A DNA stretch of 45,387 nt from Phaeodactylum tricornutum CCAP 1055/1 (Eukaryota > Bacillariophyta > Bacillariophyceae > Surirellales > Neidiaceae): positions 121,876 to 167,262 of the forward strand of contig NC_011697.1 in NCBI RefSeq assembly GCF_000150955.2, read 5' to 3'. A model generated the notes under the pieces. It saw only the letters and a program-made list of their open reading frames with translations, was not told the origin of the DNA and searched no databases. Both the position numbers and the translations under genes were made by a program. This document shows, piece by piece, positions 10,901-19,262 of the stretch. How positions within the stretch are numbered: position 1 is the first letter of the stretch; each line of letters opens with the position of its first letter.

Positions 10901-13399
10901 TCGTTGCTTGTCGGAAAAGGACTGGACCAAATCTGACAGTGTGGCAATCAGGGTGCCGTTGCTACCATCAATTCGTAGATGGTCTCCCGTCATGGGATCA
11001 ATACTGACGGAAGCTCCAGTTATACCTTTGACAAACTCAAAAAATTGTCCGTTGTTTTTAAGCATGAGGGGTTGGTAGATTCGGTTCGAACCCAGATACA
11101 GATAGTTGACACCTCGCTCCAGTTCCGTAGCTCGGGAGAGAATTTGCGCCCAGCGGGTCGATACTTCGGAAGGCTCACAGGCTAAATATAATGATCTACC
11201 GCCATTGCCTTGCGTATCGGTCAGATTGGACATACCAATACGTCCCATATCTTCCTCAGATTGAGTCCAAATGTTACAAGGGTAGGTAGCCTGAAAGCTT
11301 CGGAAAAAGCTGGATCTGGATAAATCTTCGTGTGACTCTTGGCGTAACCTATCTTTTGGCAGTGCTGCAGCTTTTGAGGAGTCAGCACTGGCGCTCCATC
11401 CCTGACTCAACAATTCGAATTGGTGGGGTGTGAGGACGCCTCCCAGTATCCCCAAATCCCGCGGCATTTTTTGTATCGTGACTGGAAGATTGGCTTCTCG
11501 ACAGCAATCCAGGAGCATTTTCCACACAACATCCCGGGCCACAGCCAAGTCAGATGGCAAGCATCCCTCTACAACGATACGCGAAAAGCTCTTACTTTTG
11601 CTATCCGACGGGGCGAAGCTGATGGTTACGCTTTTACATCTTTCCCGGACCCCTACCAGTTTGCGCTTGACCAGGTCGGCCACTCGTCGGGGATAGATCA
11701 TTTCGTCTGTTGCAACCGACGTGAGTGTACCTCCCGACATTGGGGTCGGTGATACGGATGCCGAGGTATTTTGCTGTTGCTGATGTTCCAGAGAAGACGT
11801 CACGTAGGCGACATTCTTTTCGAGAATACCATACGCCCTGTAGACGTTGGAACCCGTGATGGATACTTTCCAGACGGTTCCGTCGTGAGATCGATCCAAG
11901 GCCGCAAACATTTCCAGCTCTTCTGGAGATGAGGGTGGCAACGGGGGTCGGGCTACTTGATGGGCATTAATTTGGACCTGACAGTTGCGTTCACAGCGTT
12001 CGACTAGATGCTTGGCCCAGAGTCCTTCTTTGACGGGCGTTTGGACGTAGATATAATTTTTAATTGGTACGGGGGACTGGGTGGGTCCAAGTAAGCTGGA
12101 AGTTGCCGGTGCGGCAGTGGCAGACGCGCTCGTCGTGGATGGATGCGTAACTTTCTTGGCAATCATAAATTGATCCTGCAGTGTTGGTTCCTCTAGAACC
12201 ATCCAATCCGTTTTGGATAAGTCGACCCATACTTCACTGAGATCGTGCAAGAGCAAAATCTGGTGGGTTTGGTTCGAAGGGTCGTAGCCCGTCACCTCGG
12301 CTCGCTGAAACTTTTGTAATCCGCGGTCGTACACTTGGACCACTCGATTCACCAACGTTTGATCGTTCAATGTGCCGGATTTCCATTCACCGTCCGGTTC
12401 CATCATGGACGATGCCGCTATCGGTAATTCTTCTCCGTTCGTAGTGCCTGGTCCAGCGGCAGTTGCGTGTTTGGGGATGACTTCCAGCGTCCCTCGACAC
12501 GACGGCGTCCCACAGTAGCATTTGGTGGCGGCCCTTCCCCGTTGTCGTTCCCACTGATAATCAAACGTGAGTTCCGTACCGGCAGAGAGGCTGCGGGTCG
12601 GGACGACGACGGCACGTAGTACGCCCTTGACCTTCCAGCGCTGGACTTGGCAGTTGGGTTCACACGAGTGGTTAATATACCGAGCCAGACCTCCCTTCGA
12701 GCGTGCGTCGATGTAAATACCGTCTCCCAAACTCATAATGTACAACCGACGATCGTGTTGGTAACGTCGAAAGTACTTGGCGAGTTGTTTTTGGGGCACC
12801 GCGCGGCCGACGTATTCCAAAATCATATCCCCGACGTCGACGTCTTCTTCCACGACGAGTCCCCGGCCTTTGCGACCCGCTTCCACGACCCGGACCGTTC
12901 GGAACTCCCCGTTAGTGATACGGCGATTCCCGCAGAACATGTCGCCGGGACAGGTTTTGGGACACTCTTCTTGACAGCGCCGCAAGAGACAGGAATCGTC
13001 CAGACAGAGGCCGCGGCGTGGCGTGTAGAGCGTTGTCGACGAACTCGCCGTGGCGTGTTCCTTACGCGCCTGCTCGGATTCCAAAAAGTCAATGGAGAGT
13101 TCACAGCTGCAGGGTTCGACGCGCTGGGGCCGTGGTCGCGGGGCCAAGGACTGGTCCGTGTCGTAGCCGTCCTCGTGTTTGCCGAGACCCCATTCGACGC
13201 CGGTGAGGACGTCGAAATCGGCGTCGGCGGGTACCGTATTGGGAAGAGTCGTCGCGTTGGCCGTCGTCTTCGTATTAGGAATAGTAGTCGTACCAGCATC
13301 CGTACTAGCTATTTCCGTCGCCAGAGTCACAGTAATATCACCCGTCGCTAGTAGGGCGTCGGCAACCTCGTCGGGTACTTTCGGACCCCAGCGACTCAT
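7922..13399 (-). CDS. Fusion protein: AWS-SET-postSET methyltransferase, Tudor-like, KH-like repeats, cyclin fold and CDK-like pseudokinase
   Basis: One uninterrupted 1825-codon frame. Residues ~96-160 form a Cys-rich AWS module. The SET domain (~165-285) has intact catalytic landmarks (YINHSCEPNC ~241-250, ELTFDYQWE ~276-284), followed by a post-SET Cys cluster (CYCGTPSCRG ~294-303). This is the arrangement of SET2/NSD/ASH1-type histone H3K36 methyltransferases. A Tudor-like stretch follows (~345-403), then three KH-like segments (~445-535, ~570-635, ~765-830; the last includes KGITGASVSIDP). Residues ~895-1100 read as a cyclin fold of transcriptional L/K/T type. Residues ~1360-1740 match a CMGC kinase fold: APEILLGSPKFTMESDIWAL and LLSKPLF are conserved. 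The beta3 Lys, HRD (IRTVQADQ ~1548-1555) and DFG (KLGGLYRG ~1565-1572) are all replaced, so it is probably a pseudokinase. The start is the only ATG before the AWS module. Likely nuclear, acting in transcription-coupled chromatin methylation. SET and kinase folds are confident, cyclin good, KH and Tudor tentative. Confidence 0.87.
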   Translation of the reverse strand: MSRWGPKVPDEVADALLATGDITVTLATEIASTDAGTTTIPNTKTTANATTLPNTVPADADFDVLTGVEWGLGKHEDGYDTDQSLAPRPRPQRVEPCSCELSIDFLESEQARKEHATASSSTTLYTPRRGLCLDDSCLLRRCQEECPKTCPGDMFCGNRRITNGEFRTVRVVEAGRKGRGLVVEEDVDVGDMILEYVGRAVPQKQLAKYFRRYQHDRRLYIMSLGDGIYIDARSKGGLARYINHSCEPNCQVQRWKVKGVLRAVVVPTRSLSAGTELTFDYQWERQRGRAATKCYCGTPSCRGTLEVIPKHATAAGPGTTNGEELPIAASSMMEPDGEWKSGTLNDQTLVNRVVQVYDRGLQKFQRAEVTGYDPSNQTHQILLLHDLSEVWVDLSKTDWMVLEEPTLQDQFMIAKKVTHPSTTSASATAAPATSSLLGPTQSPVPIKNYIYVQTPVKEGLWAKHLVERCERNCQVQINAHQVARPPLPPSSPEELEMFAALDRSHDGTVWKVSITGSNVYRAYGILEKNVAYVTSSLEHQQQQNTSASVSPTPMSGGTLTSVATDEMIYPRRVADLVKRKLVGVRERCKSVTISFAPSDSKSKSFSRIVVEGCLPSDLAVARDVVWKMLLDCCREANLPVTIQKMPRDLGILGGVLTPHQFELLSQGWSASADSSKAAALPKDRLRQESHEDLSRSSFFRSFQATYPCNIWTQSEEDMGRIGMSNLTDTQGNGGRSLYLACEPSEVSTRWAQILSRATELERGVNYLYLGSNRIYQPLMLKNNGQFFEFVKGITGASVSIDPMTGDHLRIDGSNGTLIATLSDLVQSFSDKQRANLAEEIIRLQIELYRDNFVRNQNWIFGRDWTLASLSASTADVYAAAGDVGTLTKSSSLFGYLDSKSAAYCGTEIAEIVATVGLNEAVAAHAMIILYRFVTVGEGTHLKAREALLASVFLANKCQKAVKWKKLESILEAGYSSFYPGTKFDRKKEEVLVLEERVIAAERDILDALQFDIFVPSTEWLVEAVAAVPSIDRRLARRIMSFTYCGQVLSAGTDLWLKYGVEYLFAAAAAFMKVPLGDLLPVLGLIPLKVLQAAELLMESIKLGRPSGEKTPSHPLLEGRKDQLEQYLPEIKKSCVEAMTVFATNRRPGPGSIGSANIQRYRIISKRSRCRYKLSSIPTQFIAEAILPSVDGIAATSTCSIFIETGATPGTEDIVMEGHWRAVSLAEHLVRESVKTVCELPSSIDASADLKDASQLQAKADPGLLQACEIQTSQGWEGTIQPDDSKTSGHRVGGKCCVAGKITKAALRSSGLRWWIPPSHGTSLSGSICDLMAIRSSGEDNLTTLGRLASSFVGPSGAFPLLTKGSAGEGNEDFVSVAVSLQRWPSEKVTAKEEEKAKKYKGKAMKAGFSASALQEMQLLTNLHSLVPSSHGHPNFILPIAIALPSDHSPKSPIDNPLQNASLEPSPLDDAMFSLFRSTEENDRTAKKDKKVKGFPHLVFHPTPFVLQRFFSRKYKSSEEQFISPAILAVWFHDLISAFVHCHSNYFVIRTVQADQIIVDQSGVAKLGGLYRGTVIPVNERHKSPNLVEAARSKKKDDRKKDDEDVSANPYAAPEILLGSPKFTMESDIWALGCLLAQLLLSKPLFVGKDRVSLLTAQYKIVGTPSKKNFLEAAKFPYYFKPAKMYKRGVDRALGHMLKNQGETHTKAINLIASMLHLDPSQRCTAAEALGHEWMIDFIEQSTTQIFRQRYVEDWVNLKARILQMGTNGRTSDLARDSKRQQAMITAATWEGEGDEDDLYDMDDLLAGNGSAKKQKNDSELQCFLA

Positions 13400-14615
13400 G
13401 ACGAATTGTTCCAGGAACGGGAATCGAATCCAGACGGATGCGTGCGAACCAAGCTGTTCACGTAGACGTGTACGCTAGCTACCGGACGACGTTCGGAAAG
13501 CTACGGATGCGTTCGTGTGCGGATGAGTGTGTGTATATGTATATGTGTATGAACGGGCACCAACGGGTCGGTGGGCGACTCAGTTCCGTCAACGTTCCAA
13601 ACAGTCCCTGCGCGTACGACACCAGCAAGCACGCTACAGTGGAAGACGAACGAAAGATTGCCGAGCACACTACAGTCGCTCGACGCGAAAATCCAACGCG
13701 ACGGACGCAAAGCCGAGCGTTTAAGATTCCAAGGAGATTGGTGAAAGTGTCGATGGAATGGGTCTTTTTACTATCAATGCAATTACCGTGGGTGAATCAA
13801 GGATTGGATACAACGAACCTAACGACTCGACAGTGCAACGGGAAAAATCCCTCGCGGGCAATCCTTTCCACACCTGTGGTGCTGTACCCTACCCCTCTCT
13901 GCTAGAGCACCCCACAATTGGGAGTTTTCCCTGGAGGTACGGTATCCCTGGCGTCTGTGGATTCCAGATTACCAGAACTCGGTGGGTGTACTTTCCGTCG
14001 AAAATGTCTAGCAAGTTTCCGGCATGGAAACAAAGAGGTCGGCAGTTATTAATCCAGGTGCTTGTTTGTATATACACATACATATATGTAGGACTGTTCA
14101 AATGCTATCCACGCTACCGTAGATAACGTTGTATGTGATAGAACCAACTGTGCGACAAAACCAAACGAATTTGAATACATTAGAGCGTCCCTGATAATTT
14201 TGAACCGTGAGACTTTGTGAATGTGTCAACCAAAGTGTGGTTTCCCATAGCGAACCATCTCTACTCTCTTCCTGTCGAGGTGTGCCAACTACCCGTCAGC
14301 CACGGATCGGTCGGTAGGTAGGTACCATTGACGTTTCCCGTACGTGACCCTTCCGTTCCATCGTAGCTAGAGCCGACCATATCACGGGACTGTCTCGCCT
14401 TGAGAGAACTGGCCATCCTTCGTTTCCGTGGACCTTGCGCCGAACGAGAGCACTTCCGGGAACGACACTGGGCTCTGCGAGTCTGGACACGGAAACCCTT
14501 TGCGTACCAGAGAGCGTTACCGGTATCTCCTCTCTCTACCCGTACGTAGTATACGACGCATATCGATCCGTATACGTATCACACACACACGTACACGGAA
14601 ACGACGGCCTTCGTG
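13400..14615. other. Divergent intergenic region between SET fusion and coiled-coil genes
   Basis: 1.2 kb with no convincing gene. It must contain both promoters and 5' leaders. It shows TG/TA-rich microsatellite tracts (about 13527-13550 and 14066-14090) and a short CA run (14578-14590) just before the coiled-coil start codon. A TGACGT half-site sits at 14328-14333. No tRNA fold was found. Confidence 0.55.
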
Positions 14616-17600
14616 ATGGATCCTCCAGCCGTGGCTTCCGCGTCACTGTCGTTTTCGTCGACAGCCACTCCCGCTGAACAAGCCATTCCCTTGCCGACTT
14701 CGACCGAACGTAGCAACGACGCGGACTCGGAACGCAGCCACGACGTGTGGCCCGAAGATCTTTCCACCTTTGCCTTGGTCTCACCCCCCAAGCGCACGCC
14801 CCCACCGTACGATCGGACCCGTTCCGTGCCACCGGACACGAACACCACGCCCGTCCTCTCCACACACAATACCATGCCGTCCAGTGCCGAACCGGTCAAC
14901 TCCGTACACCACAATAGCGGTAGTCGGGCGTCCAAAGGCGACACGCCTTTGTCGGGATCGATGCTCACCCGCAAAGCACACAAGTTCTCCTCGCTCAAAA
15001 AGAAAAAGGGAGCCACCCAGCTCCTCAACAAGCTCTTTTGCAACACACCGTTGGCGATGAATGGCGACAACGACACTCACACGAACCCCGCTATGGACGC
15101 CTTTCAAGACCAAGTCGTGGAAATTTCTTCGTCACAGGAAGAAAACGTATCCCCGTTGGTCGCGCAGCGGTCTGGGCGCACGGGAGCTCACGGTCCGTCA
15201 GCCTCCACATTCAACGTGGAGGGTCTCCAATCCCCAACCGAACCTCTTATCGTCGAACCACCGCCGTCCTGGTCGCCAAACATGGCTTGTGAGAGCTTCC
15301 ACCAAGCTCTGGAGCGAGTGGCAGATACTCTAACACTCGACGACGAGTCTCAAGTCCGTCGGTCTGTTCAAGGCAACCTTCTAGCCTGTTCCGAGGTCTC
15401 TCAACAACAGACTTCACAGTCAGCCGCTGCAGTGCTATGTAATTCGTCGTCCTTGATTAGTGCTGTGGAAGACCAAGAAGAAAGTCATCAAATACAGGGG
15501 ACAGATGACGATCAGCAGGCGCCAGTGTTGCAGTCGAACGAGACCACTCCCAAGCCGAGTTTGCTAGCCAAATCCCAAAAGTTACGCAGTGACGGGACAG
15601 GCGCGCCCGTTCAGCTTCGCTCTTCTCCACTTCGATATTCCAACAGTGGTTTGTCCACGCCGTACCGCGATCTCCAATCTAAGCCCATGAAGACTCCGGG
15701 AGGCCTTGTCATTCCCACACCCTTTCTCAACAAGACCATGCATAACACATTCGAACACGGGTTTACCTGCCGCAAAGTGAACAAGAGTCCGATGCGCTCA
15801 CGAGAATCCAAGGGTTCCCCAAGCCCCGTCCGGTCCTGGGGGTGCCAAGATTACGGTAATTACACTAAAGCCAGTGAAACTGCTACCAGTTCCGTCTCGA
15901 GTCACGTTTCCGACGCGGTCGAACAAATGATGCGTCGCACTTGCTCGTCAGCGAGCGCACACAAGGATTCCGTATACGCCATGGTATCCTCCGCCGCTCA
16001 CGCCGTCACGGGAACCACCGGAATGGCTTCCCCCGAAACAACTATGACATCGGAGAGCAAGAGGGAAGGTAAACGACAATCCAGTCATCGACGACTGGGT
16101 CCAGATTTGGACACCCCAAGTTTGGCCGATGCTCTCAGTCATGACGATCAAAACACTATCAATTCCAAGCCGTCCGAGGAAGCGCGAGAGATCGCTATGG
16201 AACGGACTGTGGGTGTGGAACGCACGGAGCAAACATCGCCACAACTCTCCCGAGCTGGACAGGCGTCGAAAATGGACGAAGAAGACGACGACGCCTTTTT
16301 GCCGGACGATTTTAAGAATGAGAAGTCGAAAGCCGACGTTTCATCTCCGTCAACTACGAGCCACTACACAACAGCCGAGTTGGATCGGGTCGTAGCTGAG
16401 GCCGTGCGCAAGGCCAAATGGGAGTGGGAGTCCGCCAACCAAGACTTGACGCGCGTCGTCGAGGAAGCCAAAGTTGAATGGGAGCAAACAGAGCGAAGTC
16501 GTCTTCGGAAAGAAATTGAAGAGCACGAAGTCAAATTAGAATTGGCAATTTCCGAGTGTAAGTCCCAGGCCGAGACGCTCTTGGACGAACACGGCTTGCA
16601 GTGGAAGGCGGAGCACGAAGCTGAACTGGCTCAACTCAAATCGCGCTATGAACACAAAATTGGAGAGCACAAGGATAAGGCCGCCCTGGCCAATCGGCTT
16701 GTCAAGTTACGCAAAGACGAGGTGGAAACTCTCGAGAAGGAACTCGCAGACTTGCGAGAGCAACAATTGAGGGCATCTGAAGCACAACGTGAATGGGCAG
16801 AGTTTCAAAAGGAGCAGACAATTCTACAAGAAGAAAAGGATGCCGCATTGGAGCTTTCGACTGCCAAAATACAGCAATTGGAAGCGCAACTGGCAGCCAA
16901 TGAAAATGGGAGATCCAAAGTTCGAACACCATCCGGCTCATCTTCGACGCCCACCCGTGCTTCCACACCCAACCGTCGGTCCAGCGGCGGGAGTACCGCT
17001 TCGCCGTCCCGATCGGGAAGCCGTTTGTCGAAGCCCACATCACGGACGACACCCGTCAAGACTCCTCCGCGAGGGAGTTCTACACCTCAACGAACCTCCA
17101 GTGCAAACCGCGAGTTGCGAGAACGTGAGATGGAATCCCTCCGAAAGCAAATTACCGTGTTGGAAGAGCAAGCAGCCCACATGAGCTTAGAGCACGAAAA
17201 TGCGCTCAAAGAATTGAGGCAGTCCAGTGAGCAGGAGTTGTTTCGAGTCAAAGAGGAAATGGAAACACGGCTTGAATCGCAAATGGTGAAGGAGCGCGAA
17301 CTGAAGGAAACCTTATCGAATGTTAGTTCTCGCGATAAGGAGGAGCTACTCGAACGTATCGAGCAGCTGGAAGCCGAAAAGAAAGCTGATAGAAATGGTG
17401 GTCTTCGGGAAGTTCAAAAGAAGGAAGATCTTCTACAAAGGATTGCTTTGTTGGAAGATAAGGAGAAGCTCATGGTTGAGGATCACGAAAGGTCCATTCT
17501 TGAGGTGCGCACCGAAAATGAAAACGAAATACAGCGTCTCAAAATTGAAATCGAGAAGGAACAGAAAAATTTGATGGACCGTGAACACGATCTCGAATTG

Positions 17601-19181
17601 GCCATTACCGAAACCCAGTCATTCGAAAAAGAAGAGCTTTTGCAAGAGATCGAGTCGTTGAACGACAAAGTGAAGGCAGAACGCAATGGCAACGTTTTGG
17701 TCCATTTGAAGCTTACCGCGATCGAGAAGGAACTCACTGCAGCGCAGGAGGCTCATCAAGCGGAGATGGAGGAGCTGCACCGCGAGAGTCGTGCCAAACT
17801 TTCCAAGCTAGAATCTGACTACTTAAGCGTATCAGAGTTGAAGACGTCTTTGGATAAGGCACAGTCGGAGAAGGAACAGTTACGAAGTGAAATTGAAACG
17901 ATCAAAGCAAACATTGAGCTCGAACGCTGTGAGCGCCACACCAAGCTAGACTCCCTTCGCAAGCAGCAAGCCAAGGAACTGAACCGTGTTCAAACAGAAG
18001 CATCTGCCGTGTTGGAGAAGTCCATATCTGAATCGAAAGAGCGCGTCATGTGTGTTCAAAAAGAGTACGAAGACCGGATAGAGCAGCTGCGCGAGGAAGT
18101 AATCGGTAAGGAAACCGAAATGGAAAACGCGGCGCGGGTAGAACACAGCAAAATGCGAGATCAAATTGAACAGCTTGTGAAACAGGTTGAAGAGTCCGCT
18201 TCAATCGAGACAGGTCTCCGCCAGCGACTTACGATACTCGAAGATTCGGTAAAACAACCATCGGAGGAAATTCTTACATTACAAGCTGAAATTGCTCAGC
18301 TCGAGGAGAAGGCGAACTCCGAGAAGAATAGGTACGAAAACCGTATCAAAGAAGTCCAGGAAAATCACTCGAGAGAGCTCGACGAATTGCTTCAGCAGCT
18401 TGACCTCGTTGAGGCTGAACAGAAAGAACGCCTTTCCGCCGCTGATAAGGCTGCTGCAGAGAAAGACGCGATCATAGCTGCTCTGGGAAGCCAACTGGCA
18501 GATACCAGTACACGAGCTAAGGCCTTTGAGGAGAACGAGGAAGGTCTGATCCAAGAGGTTCAACGGCTCAAAGAGGAAGCGAAGCAGTCCCATGCGGAAT
18601 TCAGTCAGCTCCAAAAGGAGCATACCCGTGTCAAGAGCGAGCATGATTCTTACCGTAAGCAGGCCGACGAAATCAAAGAGCAAGCTTGCGACGAGGCTCG
18701 CGAAGAAATGATTACTCGAGCAGAGAGCCAATTTAAGCAAGCCAACGACCTGTATATTAAATTGAAGAAGAAATTCGATGTTTCCAATGCCAAAGTTGAC
18801 AAGCTGGAGTCGGATCTGAAGGAAACAATGTTTTCGTTAAACACGGCGAAGAAGGAGAAGGAAGAATTCGAGATGGATTGGAAAGCTGAGATTGCGCAAT
18901 TGAAAGCAGCAAATGCAAAGGTTGAAGCAGACGCAGCAACCAAGGCCAAAGAATATCGAAAAGAAATGGAAGGCCTCCTAAAAGCCGCGGCTGAATTCGA
19001 ACAGAAGGCCAAGAGTACGGAATCTACCAGCAGATCCATCCAATCGACACTGGCGTCCGTTCTTGGCGAAAAGAAAAAGTTCGAAGATCAGTATATTACT
19101 CTACTGAAAGAACACGACGAACTTAAGCAAGTATGTGAAGAGCTCATGGCTGAGCTGGAAGGGCAGCAAAACGAATGTTAG
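14616..19181 (+). CDS. Very long coiled-coil protein, function unknown
   Basis: 1521 residues from the ATG at 14616; the frame also has a GTG codon immediately before it. Residues 1 to ~580 are Ser/Thr/Pro-rich and probably disordered, with many S/T-P sites (for example PMKTPGGLVIPTPF around 358-371) that look like targets of proline-directed kinases. From ~585 to the C-terminus the protein is almost continuous heptad-type coiled coil rich in Glu, Lys, Leu and Gln. A basic Ser/Thr/Pro/Arg patch (~768-832, with TPNRRSS and TTPVKTPPRG) interrupts it; patches like this often bind microtubules or carry phospho-control. No enzymatic domain or membrane segment is visible. By composition it resembles centrosomal, kinetochore or golgin-type scaffolds, but no family can be named. 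It converges on the TFIIB-like gene with an 81-bp gap. Confidence 0.82.
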   Translation: MDPPAVASASLSFSSTATPAEQAIPLPTSTERSNDADSERSHDVWPEDLSTFALVSPPKRTPPPYDRTRSVPPDTNTTPVLSTHNTMPSSAEPVNSVHHNSGSRASKGDTPLSGSMLTRKAHKFSSLKKKKGATQLLNKLFCNTPLAMNGDNDTHTNPAMDAFQDQVVEISSSQEENVSPLVAQRSGRTGAHGPSASTFNVEGLQSPTEPLIVEPPPSWSPNMACESFHQALERVADTLTLDDESQVRRSVQGNLLACSEVSQQQTSQSAAAVLCNSSSLISAVEDQEESHQIQGTDDDQQAPVLQSNETTPKPSLLAKSQKLRSDGTGAPVQLRSSPLRYSNSGLSTPYRDLQSKPMKTPGGLVIPTPFLNKTMHNTFEHGFTCRKVNKSPMRSRESKGSPSPVRSWGCQDYGNYTKASETATSSVSSHVSDAVEQMMRRTCSSASAHKDSVYAMVSSAAHAVTGTTGMASPETTMTSESKREGKRQSSHRRLGPDLDTPSLADALSHDDQNTINSKPSEEAREIAMERTVGVERTEQTSPQLSRAGQASKMDEEDDDAFLPDDFKNEKSKADVSSPSTTSHYTTAELDRVVAEAVRKAKWEWESANQDLTRVVEEAKVEWEQTERSRLRKEIEEHEVKLELAISECKSQAETLLDEHGLQWKAEHEAELAQLKSRYEHKIGEHKDKAALANRLVKLRKDEVETLEKELADLREQQLRASEAQREWAEFQKEQTILQEEKDAALELSTAKIQQLEAQLAANENGRSKVRTPSGSSSTPTRASTPNRRSSGGSTASPSRSGSRLSKPTSRTTPVKTPPRGSSTPQRTSSANRELREREMESLRKQITVLEEQAAHMSLEHENALKELRQSSEQELFRVKEEMETRLESQMVKERELKETLSNVSSRDKEELLERIEQLEAEKKADRNGGLREVQKKEDLLQRIALLEDKEKLMVEDHERSILEVRTENENEIQRLKIEIEKEQKNLMDREHDLELAITETQSFEKEELLQEIESLNDKVKAERNGNVLVHLKLTAIEKELTAAQEAHQAEMEELHRESRAKLSKLESDYLSVSELKTSLDKAQSEKEQLRSEIETIKANIELERCERHTKLDSLRKQQAKELNRVQTEASAVLEKSISESKERVMCVQKEYEDRIEQLREEVIGKETEMENAARVEHSKMRDQIEQLVKQVEESASIETGLRQRLTILEDSVKQPSEEILTLQAEIAQLEEKANSEKNRYENRIKEVQENHSRELDELLQQLDLVEAEQKERLSAADKAAAEKDAIIAALGSQLADTSTRAKAFEENEEGLIQEVQRLKEEAKQSHAEFSQLQKEHTRVKSEHDSYRKQADEIKEQACDEAREEMITRAESQFKQANDLYIKLKKKFDVSNAKVDKLESDLKETMFSLNTAKKEKEEFEMDWKAEIAQLKAANAKVEADAATKAKEYRKEMEGLLKAAAEFEQKAKSTESTSRSIQSTLASVLGEKKKFEDQYITLLKEHDELKQVCEELMAELEGQQNEC

Positions 19182-19262
19182 TTAATCAACTAACATTAAA
19201 AAAATAGTTGTTTTGTGATGAACTCTACTAGCATGCTCCGACATCGTGGGAAGAAGCCAGTC

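Noticed and set aside
12647-13351. 234-codon plus-strand open frame opposite the SET domain
   Set aside because: It lies exactly antisense to the conserved AWS-SET coding region; its Arg/Val-rich composition follows from the opposite strand.
13410-13435. tRNA T-loop-like string (GAATCGAATCC)
   Set aside because: No matching acceptor, D or anticodon arms could be built around it.
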